Origin: Pseudomonadota bacterium
GTDB taxonomy: Bacteria > Pseudomonadota > Gammaproteobacteria > Burkholderiales > Burkholderiaceae_D
DNA length: 12,366 bases
Direction of reading: 5' to 3'
Assembly: GCA_018241865.1 (NCBI GenBank)
Contig: JAFECY010000224.1
Coordinates: 1-12,366, forward strand
This document shows, piece after piece, positions 1-7,157 of the stretch (position 1 is the stretch's first letter; each line of letters begins with the position of its first letter). A model generated the notes under the pieces. That model was given only the letters and a program-made list of their open reading frames with translations. It was not told the origin of the DNA and did no database searches. The position numbers were made by a program, and so were the translations under genes.

Positions 1-1719
1 GACTTCAAGGAAGTCGAAGTCATCGAATTGCTGGTCAAGCCGGGCGACACGATCAAGGTCGATCAATCGCTGATTACGGTGGAGTCGGACAAAGCCAGTA
101 TGGAAATTCCAGCCAGCCATGCCGGGGTGGTGAAGGAATTGAAAGTGAAAATCGGCGACAAGGTGGCCGAAGGTTCGTTGTTGCTGTTACTCGACGCACA
201 AGCTACCGCGTCAGCACCCGCGGCGGCAGCGACGGGAGTATCAAGCACGCAAGCTGCGCCAGCTCCCGTCGCGTCCGCTCCCGCTGCCGCCAGTTTCACC
301 GGCAAGGCCGACATCGAATGCGATACGCTCGTGCTCGGCGCCGGGCCCGGCGGCTATACCGCTGCTTTCCGTGCCGCCGACCTCGGTCAGAAAGTGGTGC
401 TGGTCGAACGTTACGCCACGCTCGGCGGCGTCTGCCTGAACGTCGGCTGCATTCCCTCGAAAGCCTTGCTGCATGCGGCCAAGGTCGTCACCGAGGCGGA
501 GGAAATGGCGCACTTCGGCGTCAAGCTCGGCAAGCCGGAAATCGATATCGCTACCTTGCGCGGCTGGAAGGATGGCATCGTCAAGAAACTGACCGGCGGC
601 TTGTCCGGTCTGGCGAAGGCGCGCAAGGTGCAGGTGGTGGAAGGTAAGGGCGCGTTCTCTTCGCCCAATACTCTGACAGTGACAACGCAAGACGGCGGCA
701 AGCTCATCGCCTTCAAGCATGCGATCATCGCCGCCGGTTCCTCGGTCGCGAAAATCCCCGGCTTCCCCTACGACGATCCGCGCTTGGTCGATTCCACCGG
801 CGCGCTCGAATTGCGCCAGATTCCCAAGCGCATGCTGGTCATCGGCGGCGGCATCATCGGGCTGGAGATGGCTTGCGTGTATGACGCGCTGGGCAGCAAG
901 GTCAGCGTGGTGGAATTCGCCGATGGCTTGATTCCCGCTGCCGACCGCGACCTCGTCAAGCCGCTGCAAAAGCGCATCGAGAAACGCTACGAAGCGATCA
1001 TGCTCAAGACCAAGGTCACGAAACTGGATGCGCGTCCCAACGGTTTGCTGGCGACCTTCGAAGGTGAGAATGCGCCGAAGGAGCCGCAGTTGTACGACAT
1101 GGTCTTGCTGGCGGTCGGCCGTCGTCCTAACGGTAAGGACATCGCTGCCGACAAGGCTGACGTGATCGTCAACGAACGCGGCTTCATCCCGGTCGATGGG
1201 CAGCAGCGCACCAATGTCCCGCACATCTACGCTATCGGCGACATCTGCGGCGATCCGATGCTGGCGCACAAGGCCACCAATGAAGCCAAAGTGGCGGCCG
1301 AAGTGATTGCTGGCCACAAGGTGGCGTTCGACGCCATGACGATTCCTTCGGTGGCTTACACCGATCCCGAAATCGCCTGGATGGGCGTGACCGAAACCGA
1401 AGCGAAAGCCAAGGGCATCGCCTACGAAAAAGCCGCTTTCCCCTGGGCCGCGTCCGGCCGCGCGCTGGCCATGGGGCGCGAGGACGGCATGACCAAGCTG
1501 CTGTGGAACCCGGAAACGAAACGCATCATCGGCGCCGGCATCGTCGGCGTCAATGCGGGTGAATTGTTAGCGGAAACCGTGCTGGCGATGGAAATGGGGG
1601 CCGACCTCGAAGATTTGGCGCTGACGGTGCATGCGCATCCGACCTTGTCGGAAACGCCGATGTTTGCGGCAGAGATGGGGTTGGGGTCGATTACCGATTT
1701 ATATCTGCCGAAAAAATAG
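1..1719 (+). CDS. lpdA: Dihydrolipoamide dehydrogenase (E3) with N-terminal lipoyl domain, 5' partial
   Basis: The enzyme reoxidises the dihydrolipoyl group of the pyruvate dehydrogenase E2 subunit, passing electrons via FAD and a redox disulfide to NAD+. The frame is open to the first base, so the true start lies upstream. Counting from base 1, the end of a lipoyl domain comes first, with the lipoylated Lys in ESDKAS at 91-93. An Ala/Pro/Ser-rich flexible linker follows at about 195-300. The FAD-binding GAGPGGY begins near 340, and the redox cysteines of CLNVGC are at 433-435 and 448-450. A second glycine-rich nucleotide-binding motif (GGGIIG) lies near 845. The C-terminal dimerisation domain carries HAHPT, with the catalytic His codon at 1636. 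E3 proteins fused to a lipoyl domain are known from Neisseria and Ralstonia-type pyruvate dehydrogenase operons, where lpdA follows aceE and aceF; those genes would lie left of the window. No clear terminator follows. Confidence 0.97.
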   Translation, partial: DFKEVEVIELLVKPGDTIKVDQSLITVESDKASMEIPASHAGVVKELKVKIGDKVAEGSLLLLLDAQATASAPAAAATGVSSTQAAPAPVASAPAAASFTGKADIECDTLVLGAGPGGYTAAFRAADLGQKVVLVERYATLGGVCLNVGCIPSKALLHAAKVVTEAEEMAHFGVKLGKPEIDIATLRGWKDGIVKKLTGGLSGLAKARKVQVVEGKGAFSSPNTLTVTTQDGGKLIAFKHAIIAAGSSVAKIPGFPYDDPRLVDSTGALELRQIPKRMLVIGGGIIGLEMACVYDALGSKVSVVEFADGLIPAADRDLVKPLQKRIEKRYEAIMLKTKVTKLDARPNGLLATFEGENAPKEPQLYDMVLLAVGRRPNGKDIAADKADVIVNERGFIPVDGQQRTNVPHIYAIGDICGDPMLAHKATNEAKVAAEVIAGHKVAFDAMTIPSVAYTDPEIAWMGVTETEAKAKGIAYEKAAFPWAASGRALAMGREDGMTKLLWNPETKRIIGAGIVGVNAGELLAETVLAMEMGADLEDLALTVHAHPTLSETPMFAAEMGLGSITDLYLPKK

Positions 1720-1725
1720 GCAGCG

Positions 1726-2784
1726 TCAAATTTCGTCTTCCTTCAGATTGCGCAACACGTCCAAGCAGATCAATTCTATCTCCGACAGATTCGCGCCATA
1801 GTCGGCGAGATGCTCGGGCAGGCGTTCCTGCTTTTCTAGCATGTGTATCTTGCTCAGGTAATCGCCAGTCGCCAAAATCTTGCCCATCCCTGAGATGCCG
1901 GCGCGGGTGTCGGCTTGTTCGAGGATGGCTTGCGTGACTGAATCTGGGAAATTCCATTCGCGGCCGATGCTGGCCGAAAGCGTGCGGGCATATTCGATCA
2001 GCGCAATGCAAAAACTTTCCGAACCGATTACCTGCTTGCCGTTCGCTACTTGATCGATCACGCGCAGCGAAACGATCAGCCCGACGTTCTGGATCAAGCC
2101 GGCGAGGAAGGCTTCAAAGGGTTCGATGCGCTGGCTGGCGGCCAGCATGCGCGCCGTCATCGCGCATTTGACCGACTGTTCCCACAACTGCGGCGCGATG
2201 TGCTTGGTGTAGTGGCCGGACTGCATGTCGATGATGGGCTTGAACGCCATGCTGGTGATGAGTTGTCGCAAACCGTTCTGTCCCAACACTAGCACCGCGT
2301 GTTCGATGCTGTTGATCGGCTTGGCCGGGTTGCAGTACGAACTGTTGGCCATGCGGATCACGGCGGCGACCAGCACCACGTCGTGCGAAATCTTGCGCGC
2401 CAGTTGCGCGCCGGAGAAATTATCGGAGCGCAGGCTTTGCAGCAGTTGCGGAATCACGCCCGGCATGCGACGCACTAGGTTGCCGCCCGACTGGTTCGAT
2501 TTGACCATCTTGTCGAGCACCGCGAGGATGTCTTTCTCGGACTGACTGGCGATCAGGGAAGGGTGCCCCTCGCCGCCGAACAGCCCGTCGATGTAGATGG
2601 CGTTGATGTCGTTGCGTTGCTGCCAAGTGATGCCTTGTGGCTTGGCCGGCGCTGTCGGTGCGGCAGCTGTCGCACCGTTGACCGCAGCTTGCGCCGATTG
2701 CGTGTCATGTGCCGCCGCCCTAGCCCGACGCGGAGCGGATCGGGCGGAGGAAGGAGAGATGAGTCGTCGCAGCCAAGCATACAT
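1726..2784 (-). CDS. HDOD-domain signal-transduction protein
   Basis: The 352-residue protein has a basic, Ala/Pro-rich, probably disordered N-terminus (residues 1-55) and a HDOD domain at about 106-300. HDOD domains are non-catalytic relatives of HD phosphohydrolases and are usually linked to signalling or regulation of motility and stress. The fold is recognisable from the run MPGVIPQLL (107-115), ISHDVVLVAAVIRMANSSY (132-150) and the AVLVLG helix (163-168). At the position of the usual HD pair the protein reads LIQNVG (230-235), so the metal-binding pair is absent. No output domain is fused to it. It converges with lpdA, with 6 bp between the stop codons, and is transcribed away from argD in the same direction. 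The start has no good Shine-Dalgarno sequence, but no better start is visible downstream. A specific pathway cannot be assigned. Confidence 0.85.
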   Translation of the reverse strand: MYAWLRRLISPSSARSAPRRARAAAHDTQSAQAAVNGATAAAPTAPAKPQGITWQQRNDINAIYIDGLFGGEGHPSLIASQSEKDILAVLDKMVKSNQSGGNLVRRMPGVIPQLLQSLRSDNFSGAQLARKISHDVVLVAAVIRMANSSYCNPAKPINSIEHAVLVLGQNGLRQLITSMAFKPIIDMQSGHYTKHIAPQLWEQSVKCAMTARMLAASQRIEPFEAFLAGLIQNVGLIVSLRVIDQVANGKQVIGSESFCIALIEYARTLSASIGREWNFPDSVTQAILEQADTRAGISGMGKILATGDYLSKIHMLEKQERLPEHLADYGANLSEIELICLDVLRNLKEDEI

Positions 2785-2834
2785 GATGGGTGTCCGGCCT
2801 TTGTGATGGTGGATCGACTTTTGGTATGCCTGTC

Positions 2835-2864
2835 ATTTAAGCACGGTCGCTAGATAAATGGCAA
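2835..2864 (-). promoter_or_regulatory. Possible sigma70 promoter for the HDOD gene
   Basis: On the minus strand TTGCCA (2859-2864, five of six to TTGACA) is separated by 18 bp from TTAAAT (2835-2840, four of six to TATAAT). It lies about 50 bp upstream of the HDOD start, in the only intergenic gap before that gene. This is a motif match only. Confidence 0.4.
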
Positions 2865-2871
2865 CCATGCA

Positions 2872-2892
2872 AAAACATGACGGCATGTGCCG
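2872..2892 (-). terminator. Weak possible terminator after argD
   Basis: Immediately after the argD stop the minus strand has an inverted repeat (cggc-acat-gccg, 2881-2892) followed a few bases later by five T residues (2876-2872). The stem is only 4-5 bp, so termination would be inefficient, and readthrough into the HDOD gene is possible. Confidence 0.25.
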
Positions 2893-2893
2893 C

Positions 2894-4096
2894 TTATTTC
2901 CCCAGCTTCGTCAGCACGTCCGATAACATCGCCATCATCTGATCGAGCTCCGTCTTCGTCACGTTCAGCGCAGGCATGAAGCGCAGCAGATTAGGGCGTG
3001 GTGAATTCAGCAGTAAGCCGACCGGTTGCAGGTCGCGCGCGGTTTCAACGATGCTGGTGCCGATCTCGCTGCCCAAATCCAGCGCGCGCAGCAAGCCTTC
3101 ACCGCGTTCTGCGCCCAAGCCGTGTTTGGTGGAGAGCTTTTTCAGTTCGCCGCTCAGGTATTCCCCCTTGTCTTTCACCGATTGCAGGAAGCCCGGCTCC
3201 AGCAACGTGTTGGTGACGGCGATGCCGACCGCGGTCATCAGCGGGTTGCCGTTGTAGGTGCCGCCTTGGTCGCCGGCCTCGAAGCAGGCCACCGCTTCCT
3301 GGCATAACAGCGCTGCCAGCGGCACGCCGCCGCCGATGCCTTTACCCAGCGTCATGATGTCTGGCTCGACATTCGACAACTGGTAGGCAAACAATTTGCC
3401 GGTGCGGCCCATGCCGGTCTGCACTTCATCGACGATCAGCAGCAAGCCGCGTTCCTGCGTCAACTTGCGCAGCGCCTGCATGAATTCGCGGCTCGCCGGG
3501 ATCACGCCGCCTTCGCCCTGCACCGGCTCCAGCATCACGGCCACGGTCTTGTCGGTGATCAGGCGCTCGACGCTGGCGATGTCGTTCAGCTCGGCGTGCG
3601 GGAAGCCCGGCACTTGCGGCGCGAAGATCGTATCCCAGCCGGCCTTGCCGCTGGCCGACATGGTGGCCAGGGTGCGGCCGTGGAAGCTGTGCTTGAAGGT
3701 GATGATTTCATAGCGCGACTCGCCCTTGGCGTTGGGGTTTTTTCTGCCCCACTTGCGCGCCAGCTTGATCGCGCCTTCATTGGCTTCGGCACCGCTGTTG
3801 GCGAAGAACACGTGGTCGAAGCAGGAGTTGTGGGTCAGCAGCGACGCTAGCGCCAACGAAGTTTCGTTGTAGAAGGCAGGCGAGGGGTTAATCAGCTTGC
3901 CGACTTGCGCGGTGATCGCATCCTGGATGCATTGCGGCGAATGGCCGAGACAGTTGACCGCCCAGCCCTGTAGGAAGTCGAGGTAGCGCTTGCCCGCATG
4001 GTCGGTCAGCCACATGCCGTCGCCTTCGGTGAAGACGATGGGCGGGCGGTTGGTCACATACATCAGGGCGTTGACGTCGTATTGGGAAAATTCCAT
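2894..4096 (-). CDS. argD: Acetylornithine aminotransferase (class III, PLP-dependent)
   Basis: The 400-residue protein matches the usual length of ArgD. It interconverts N-acetylglutamate semialdehyde and N-acetylornithine using glutamate as amino donor, the fourth step of arginine synthesis; many homologues also act on succinyl-diaminopimelate in lysine synthesis. Visible motifs are the phosphate-binding SGAEANE (101-107), HGRT (139-142), the pyridine-ring Asp in DEVQTG (223-228), the Schiff-base Lys252 in TLGKGIGGG, and the C-terminal [10 protein letters not shown] containing the carboxylate-binding Arg372. The ATG is preceded by AGGAG at a normal distance (reverse complement of about 4101-4105), which fixes the start. 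No other arginine gene is in the window. The upstream leader (4141-4291) suggests it has its own promoter and perhaps attenuation. A related class III aminotransferase with another substrate cannot be fully excluded. Confidence 0.9.
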   Translation of the reverse strand: MEFSQYDVNALMYVTNRPPIVFTEGDGMWLTDHAGKRYLDFLQGWAVNCLGHSPQCIQDAITAQVGKLINPSPAFYNETSLALASLLTHNSCFDHVFFANSGAEANEGAIKLARKWGRKNPNAKGESRYEIITFKHSFHGRTLATMSASGKAGWDTIFAPQVPGFPHAELNDIASVERLITDKTVAVMLEPVQGEGGVIPASREFMQALRKLTQERGLLLIVDEVQTGMGRTGKLFAYQLSNVEPDIMTLGKGIGGGVPLAALLCQEAVACFEAGDQGGTYNGNPLMTAVGIAVTNTLLEPGFLQSVKDKGEYLSGELKKLSTKHGLGAERGEGLLRALDLGSEIGTSIVETARDLQPVGLLLNSPRPNLLRFMPALNVTKTELDQMMAMLSDVLTKLGK

Positions 4097-4140
4097 GAGC
4101 GGGCTCCTGCTGAAAATCGGAATGGGTATTTGAATCAGTT

Positions 4141-4170
4141 AAAAAAAAAGCCACAGGGTTGGCCTGTGGC
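4141..4170 (-). terminator. Intrinsic terminator between the reductase gene and argD
   Basis: The minus strand has a perfect 8-bp stem (gccacagg 4150-4157 paired with cctgtggc 4163-4170) with a 5-nt loop, followed by nine T residues (4149-4141). It is the strongest intrinsic terminator in the window. It lies about 125 nt after the reductase stop and 45 nt before the argD start, so it may end reductase transcripts, act as an attenuator for argD, or form the 3' end of a small RNA. Confidence 0.85.
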
Positions 4171-4181
4171 TTCGGTGACAA

Positions 4182-4259
4182 TCAGACACTCACGCGCACG
4201 GCTTCCCGGGAAGGGGTGTGCAGCGGCGTCGCAAGGTCTGGGTAAAGGTTTTCATGCAT
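4182..4259 (-). CDS. Candidate 25-aa leader ORF before argD
   Basis: This ORF runs from ATG at 4259 to TGA at 4182, ending 12 nt before the terminator hairpin, and has an in-frame stop three codons upstream. The peptide starts MHENLYPDLATPLHTPS and ends REAVRVSV, with two Arg codons near the end. It has no Shine-Dalgarno sequence; the predicted transcription start lies within a few bases of the ATG, so translation would have to be leaderless. A second ATG at 4255 opens the overlapping ORF listed separately. Coding status is unproven. Confidence 0.25.
   Translation of the reverse strand: MHENLYPDLATPLHTPSREAVRVSV
4190..4255 (-). CDS. Candidate 21-aa leader ORF with three consecutive Arg codons
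   Basis: This second ORF, in a different frame from the 4259 ORF, runs from ATG at 4255 to TGA at 4190 and encodes MKTFTQTLRRR followed by CTPLPGKPCA. The three Arg codons in a row (cga cgc cgc) directly upstream of a terminator and of an arginine-biosynthesis gene resemble the logic of amino-acid attenuators. Against this, the ORF has no Shine-Dalgarno, RRR can occur by chance in GC-rich DNA, and I could not find an antiterminator pairing. The A of this ATG lies 8 nt past the predicted -10 element. Confidence 0.25.
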   Translation of the reverse strand: MKTFTQTLRRRCTPLPGKPCA

Positions 4260-4262
4260 TTG

Positions 4263-4291
4263 ATATTAAGGCGTTTTGCGTAGTGCGTCAA
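4263..4291 (-). promoter_or_regulatory. Strong sigma70-like promoter for the argD leader
   Basis: On the minus strand TTGACG (4286-4291, five of six to consensus) and TAATAT (4263-4268, four of six) are separated by exactly 17 bp. The -35 box begins only 3 nt after the reductase stop codon. Transcription should start near 4257-4255, giving a leader of roughly 110 nt to the terminator. The spacing and placement make this the best promoter match I found in the window, but no transcript data are available. Confidence 0.6.
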
Positions 4292-4294
4292 AAA

Positions 4295-5320
4295 TTATTT
4301 CGCCAAATCGGCTTCGGTGGTGAATGCGTCGGCGTAGAACTCCTCTTCCGGCAATCCACACTGCGCCACGAAATCGCGCTTGGCGGAATCGACCATCACC
4401 GGTGCGCCGCAGGCATACACCTGATAGCCCGACAGGTCGGGCAAGTCCGCCAGCACCGCTTGATGTACGAAGCCACTACGCCCGCTCCAGCCGTCTTCCG
4501 GCAGCGCATCCGACATCACCGGCACATACTTGAAGCCGGGAATGGTGCGCGCCCATTCCTCGCACAGTGCATGCATGTACAAATCCTTCGGCCGGCGGCC
4601 GCCCCAGTACAGCGTCATCGGCCGCGCCAGTTTCTTGTCGGCGGCATGTTCGATGATCGCCTTGATCGGCGCAAAGCCGGTACCGGACGCCAGCAGCACC
4701 ATCGGCTTGTCGCTGTCTTCGCGCAGAAAGAAAGTGCCGAGCGGTCCCTCGAAGCGCAGAATGTCGCGCTCCTTCATCGTGTTGAACACATGCTCGGTGA
4801 ACAGGCCGCCGGGCAGGTGGCGGATGTGCAGGGTGAGGTGATCGTCCAGATGCGGCGCGTTGGCCATGCTGTAGCTGCGGCGCTTGCCGTCTTTCAGCAG
4901 GAATTCGATGTACTGGCCGGCGCGGTATTGCATGCGCTCGGCCGCCGGCAATTGCAGCGAAATAAGGATCACGTCATCGGCCACGCGTTCGATCTTCGCC
5001 ACCCGCGACGGTAGTTTCTTGACCGGGAAATCGCCGGCGCCTTGCACTTCGCGCGCTTCGATCGTCAAGTCAGAATGCGGCGTGGCGCAGCAGAACAGCG
5101 AGAAGCCTTGCTGCTCTTCCAGCGGCGTCAGGGTTTTTTCCTGATGGCGGCTGTGGGTGACGCTGCCGGCGAGTATCTTCCCCTTGCAACTGCCGCACGC
5201 GCCATTCTTGCAGCCATAGGGCAGGCCGATGCCAGCGCGGATGGCGGCGGTCAATACGGTTTCATCGGCGTCGCAGGCAAACTGGTGGCCGCTCGGCTGT
5301 ACGGTAACTTGGAACGTCAT
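4295..5320 (-). CDS. 2Fe-2S ferredoxin/FAD/NAD(P)H reductase, CDP-6-deoxy-delta-3,4-glucoseen reductase type
   Basis: The 341-residue protein is a three-part electron-transfer reductase that moves electrons from NAD(P)H through FAD to a plant-type 2Fe-2S centre and then to a partner. The N-terminal ferredoxin domain (1-92) has Cys37, Cys42, Cys45 and Cys77 (or 78) in the expected spacing. The FAD domain (about 102-202) has the RSYS motif at 148-151. The NAD(P) domain (about 205-335) has GTGFAP at 213-218 and YACGAP near 302. The order matches AscD/RfbI and the oxygenase reductases (BenC, XylZ, phenol hydroxylase P5). Burkholderiales proteins of this type are often named for the deoxysugar reaction, but no deoxysugar gene is nearby, so the natural electron acceptor is unknown. 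AGGA lies 4 nt before the ATG. It is divergent from the next gene with 11 bp between starts. Confidence 0.85.
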   Translation of the reverse strand: MTFQVTVQPSGHQFACDADETVLTAAIRAGIGLPYGCKNGACGSCKGKILAGSVTHSRHQEKTLTPLEEQQGFSLFCCATPHSDLTIEAREVQGAGDFPVKKLPSRVAKIERVADDVILISLQLPAAERMQYRAGQYIEFLLKDGKRRSYSMANAPHLDDHLTLHIRHLPGGLFTEHVFNTMKERDILRFEGPLGTFFLREDSDKPMVLLASGTGFAPIKAIIEHAADKKLARPMTLYWGGRRPKDLYMHALCEEWARTIPGFKYVPVMSDALPEDGWSGRSGFVHQAVLADLPDLSGYQVYACGAPVMVDSAKRDFVAQCGLPEEEFYADAFTTEADLAK

Positions 5321-5325
5321 ACAAT
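5320..5325 (+). promoter_or_regulatory. -10-like TACAAT directly before the SDR gene
   Basis: TACAAT (five of six to TATAAT) lies 6 nt before the ATG at 5332, so transcription would start at or next to the start codon. No Shine-Dalgarno sequence precedes the ATG, and no good -35 box is visible. This arrangement is typical of leaderless mRNAs. The promoter would overlap the first codon of the divergent reductase gene. Confidence 0.4.
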
Positions 5326-5331
5326 CCTGAA

Positions 5332-6225
5332 ATGAATGTCAAACAGTCTTTAGCAAAATCTTCCGGCGCATTCGGCAAGCCGCGCCTGTTGATCGTCGGT
5401 TGCGGCGATGTCGGCATGCGCCTGTTGCCGCTGCTGCGTCAGCGCTTTCGCGTCTTTGCGCTCACCAGCCAGCCGACACGTTGCGCCGAACTACGCGCCG
5501 CCGGTGCCGCCCCCGTACTGGCCGATCTGGATCGACCCGAAACGCTGGCACGCCTCGCCACGCTGGCGCGTCGCATCGTGCATCTGGCACCGCCGCAGTC
5601 CGAAGGCGAGATCGACCAACGCACGCGTAATCTGGCCGCCATTTTACCCGAGCGGGCCGCGCTCGTTTATGTCAGCACCAGCGGCGTCTATGGCGATTGT
5701 CAGGGGGCATGGGTCGATGAAACGCGCACGCTCGCGCCGCGCAGCGCCCGCGCCGTGCGACGGGTCGATGCCGAGCGCGTCTTGCGCGCCTGGGCGCGGC
5801 GCTCGTCATCGCGCCTCGCGATCCTGCGTGTGCCGGGTATCTACGACGGCAGCGAGCGCCTGCCGTTGGAGCGGCTGCGCAAGGGCACGCCGGCCTTGCT
5901 GGCAGAGCAGGATGTGTACACCAACCACATCCACGCCGACGACTTGGCGCGCCTGATCGTGGTAGCGCTGCAGCGGGGATTGCCGTGCCGCGCCTACAAC
6001 GCCAGCGACGATTCGAGCATGAAGATGGGAGAGTATTTCGATCTGGTAGCCGATGCGTTGCAACTGCCGCGCCCGCCGCGCCTGCCGGCGGAAGAATTGC
6101 AAAGGCAGGTATCGCCGATGCTGTGGTCTTTCATGTCGGAGTCGCGCCGGCTGTCGAATGCGCGGATCAAGGCAGAGCTGGGGGTGCGGCTGCGTTATCC
6201 GCGGGTGATAGATGTATTGAGATAA
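5332..6225 (+). CDS. NAD(P)-binding SDR/epimerase-like protein (YeeZ-like)
   Basis: The 297-residue protein has an N-terminal Rossmann fold with GCGDVG at 23-28, preceded by the beta strand RLLIVG. The extended-SDR core shows VYVSTSGVYGD (112-122), the RVPGIY strand (167-171) and the NHIHADDLA segment (198-206) common in epimerases/dehydratases. The catalytic YxxxK is not evident: where it is expected, after LAPRSAR, the sequence reads AVRRVDAE. This matches the YeeZ-like subgroup of atypical SDRs, whose substrates are largely unknown. It may therefore bind a nucleotide without classical SDR catalysis. The base composition is very GC-rich (44 of 60 in 5461-5520). The ATG at 5332 has no Shine-Dalgarno and may be translated from a leaderless mRNA. 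A nucleotide-sugar substrate is possible but nothing nearby supports it. Confidence 0.8.
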   Translation: MNVKQSLAKSSGAFGKPRLLIVGCGDVGMRLLPLLRQRFRVFALTSQPTRCAELRAAGAAPVLADLDRPETLARLATLARRIVHLAPPQSEGEIDQRTRNLAAILPERAALVYVSTSGVYGDCQGAWVDETRTLAPRSARAVRRVDAERVLRAWARRSSSRLAILRVPGIYDGSERLPLERLRKGTPALLAEQDVYTNHIHADDLARLIVVALQRGLPCRAYNASDDSSMKMGEYFDLVADALQLPRPPRLPAEELQRQVSPMLWSFMSESRRLSNARIKAELGVRLRYPRVIDVLR

Positions 6226-6227
6226 AA

Positions 6228-6236
6228 GGGGGGGGG
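6228..6236 (+). repeat. Nine-G homopolymer after the SDR stop codon
   Basis: Nine consecutive G residues start 3 nt after the SDR stop. Length changes here would not alter that reading frame. It is more likely a neutral slippage-prone tract or a place for assembly error than a phase-variation switch. Confidence 0.6.
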
Positions 6237-6279
6237 CTATCTACTGGATGCACGAGGTGGTGACAGTACTTGAGTGCAG

Positions 6280-6293
6280 ATTTTCATGAAAAT
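6280..6293. promoter_or_regulatory. 14-bp perfect palindrome upstream of the hypothetical gene
   Basis: attttcatgaaaat is its own reverse complement. It lies about 46 bp upstream of the candidate -10 of the next gene and could be an operator for a dimeric regulator. Nothing identifies the regulator, and AT-rich palindromes of this length can arise by chance. The rest of 6226-6394 shows no gene. Confidence 0.3.
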
Positions 6294-6338
6294 GGGAGCG
6301 TCAGCTTTTTTTGTGCAAGGTACTCGGTCAGTCTCCTT

Positions 6339-6347
6339 TGTTAGAAT
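6339..6347 (+). promoter_or_regulatory. Extended -10 promoter for the hypothetical gene
   Basis: TG-t-TAGAAT matches an extended -10 element (TGn plus five of six bases of TATAAT), which compensates for the lack of a clear -35 box. It lies 47 bp before the ATG, giving a predicted 5' UTR of about 40 nt that contains the Shine-Dalgarno sequence. Confidence 0.5.
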
Positions 6348-6394
6348 TTCAAACTTGCGCCAATTTCACATGAATCTTTTCAAGGGAGTTAATC

Positions 6395-7129
6395 ATGTTT
6401 GGTAAGCTGTTCGGCCCGAAACAAAAAGAGAAGAAAGAACCGCAATTGGACCCGAAAACGGCGGCTCTCATCAACGCCATTCGAGAACGCAGCAAAGAAG
6501 ACCCTTTGGTTGGTGCAAAGCTCGGTTCCAAAGAAGTGTTTCAGCGACTGCTTGACGGAATGAAGGATTCGAAGGGGGTTCATGTTGAGTCCCTTTTGAC
6601 TGCATTGGGTGCCTTAGCTGGCTATGCATGCCAAGCCAATCTCCGAGCGCAGGCCTTGACCAAAGGCATGTCAGAAACAGCGCCATTCCAAGTCATCTGT
6701 ACAAAAGATGGCAAGCAGTATTTCTATGGCGACCCTCTGAACAACGCGCTTGCGGAGTCTCAATACTCCGTATGGGGTTTGGTCGGGGGTGCTGCGCAAC
6801 ATGCGGGTGCCAAAGATTTTCCTGACCTACATGAAGTTTTTCAATACACTACTTCCGTATTGGGTAGCGAGCAATTTGGTATTCCTCGAATTCCTGAAAA
6901 CCACAAACCTGCCGATACCCCAGTTAACTATCTAAAGGGCCTCTGGCCAACGCTCTTTCCAACCGTTAAGCTGTTTTGTCCGAATCCAGTGGATTGGCCA
7001 ATTTTATATAGTCTCGCCATCCAAGAAGCTATCTATGCAAGCAAGGAATCAATTGACCCTAGCTTGGCATTTCGCATAGTCATGGAGAGCGCCATTCCAA
7101 TGTCTAAGGTTGATCTTGCCAATTCCTAA
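6395..7129 (+). CDS. Hypothetical protein, 244 aa, AT-richer than its neighbours
   Basis: I do not recognise this family. The ATG is well supported by AGGGAG six bases upstream and an extended -10 promoter. The N-terminus is lysine-rich (MFGKLFGPKQKEKKEP), followed by a helical region and a small hydrophobic stretch (SLLTALGALAGYA, 66-78) that is too short and mixed for a confident membrane segment. The C-terminal two thirds are rich in aromatic and proline residues, for example DGKQYFYGD (105-113), FGIPRIPENHKP (161-172), LKGLWPTLFP (180-189) and MESAIPMSKVDL (230-241), and look like a compact folded domain. No signal peptide, metal-binding cluster or nucleotide-binding loop is visible. The G+C content is clearly lower (24 of 60 in 6841-6900), and the gene sits alone between two GC-rich genes. 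Horizontal acquisition is likely but unproven. Confidence 0.85.
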   Translation: MFGKLFGPKQKEKKEPQLDPKTAALINAIRERSKEDPLVGAKLGSKEVFQRLLDGMKDSKGVHVESLLTALGALAGYACQANLRAQALTKGMSETAPFQVICTKDGKQYFYGDPLNNALAESQYSVWGLVGGAAQHAGAKDFPDLHEVFQYTTSVLGSEQFGIPRIPENHKPADTPVNYLKGLWPTLFPTVKLFCPNPVDWPILYSLAIQEAIYASKESIDPSLAFRIVMESAIPMSKVDLANS

Positions 7130-7157
7130 CTGTGCGAAAGCGTAATCGCCAACACCG

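Noticed and set aside
241..1317. Long 358-codon open frame on the minus strand inside lpdA
   Set aside because: It is a shadow of the strongly conserved lpdA frame in GC-rich DNA and its translation shows no family features.
3888..4181. 97-codon minus-strand frame running from the terminator into argD
   Set aside because: It begins with TTG, translates the terminator hairpin and T-tract, and overlaps argD out of frame.
3998..5014. 338-codon plus-strand frame opposite argD and the reductase
   Set aside because: It crosses two well-supported genes and the terminator between them, and has no recognisable motifs.
6228..6236. Nine-G tract as a phase-variation switch
   Set aside because: It lies after the stop codon, so slippage cannot alter the SDR protein, and it is over 100 bp from the next promoter core.
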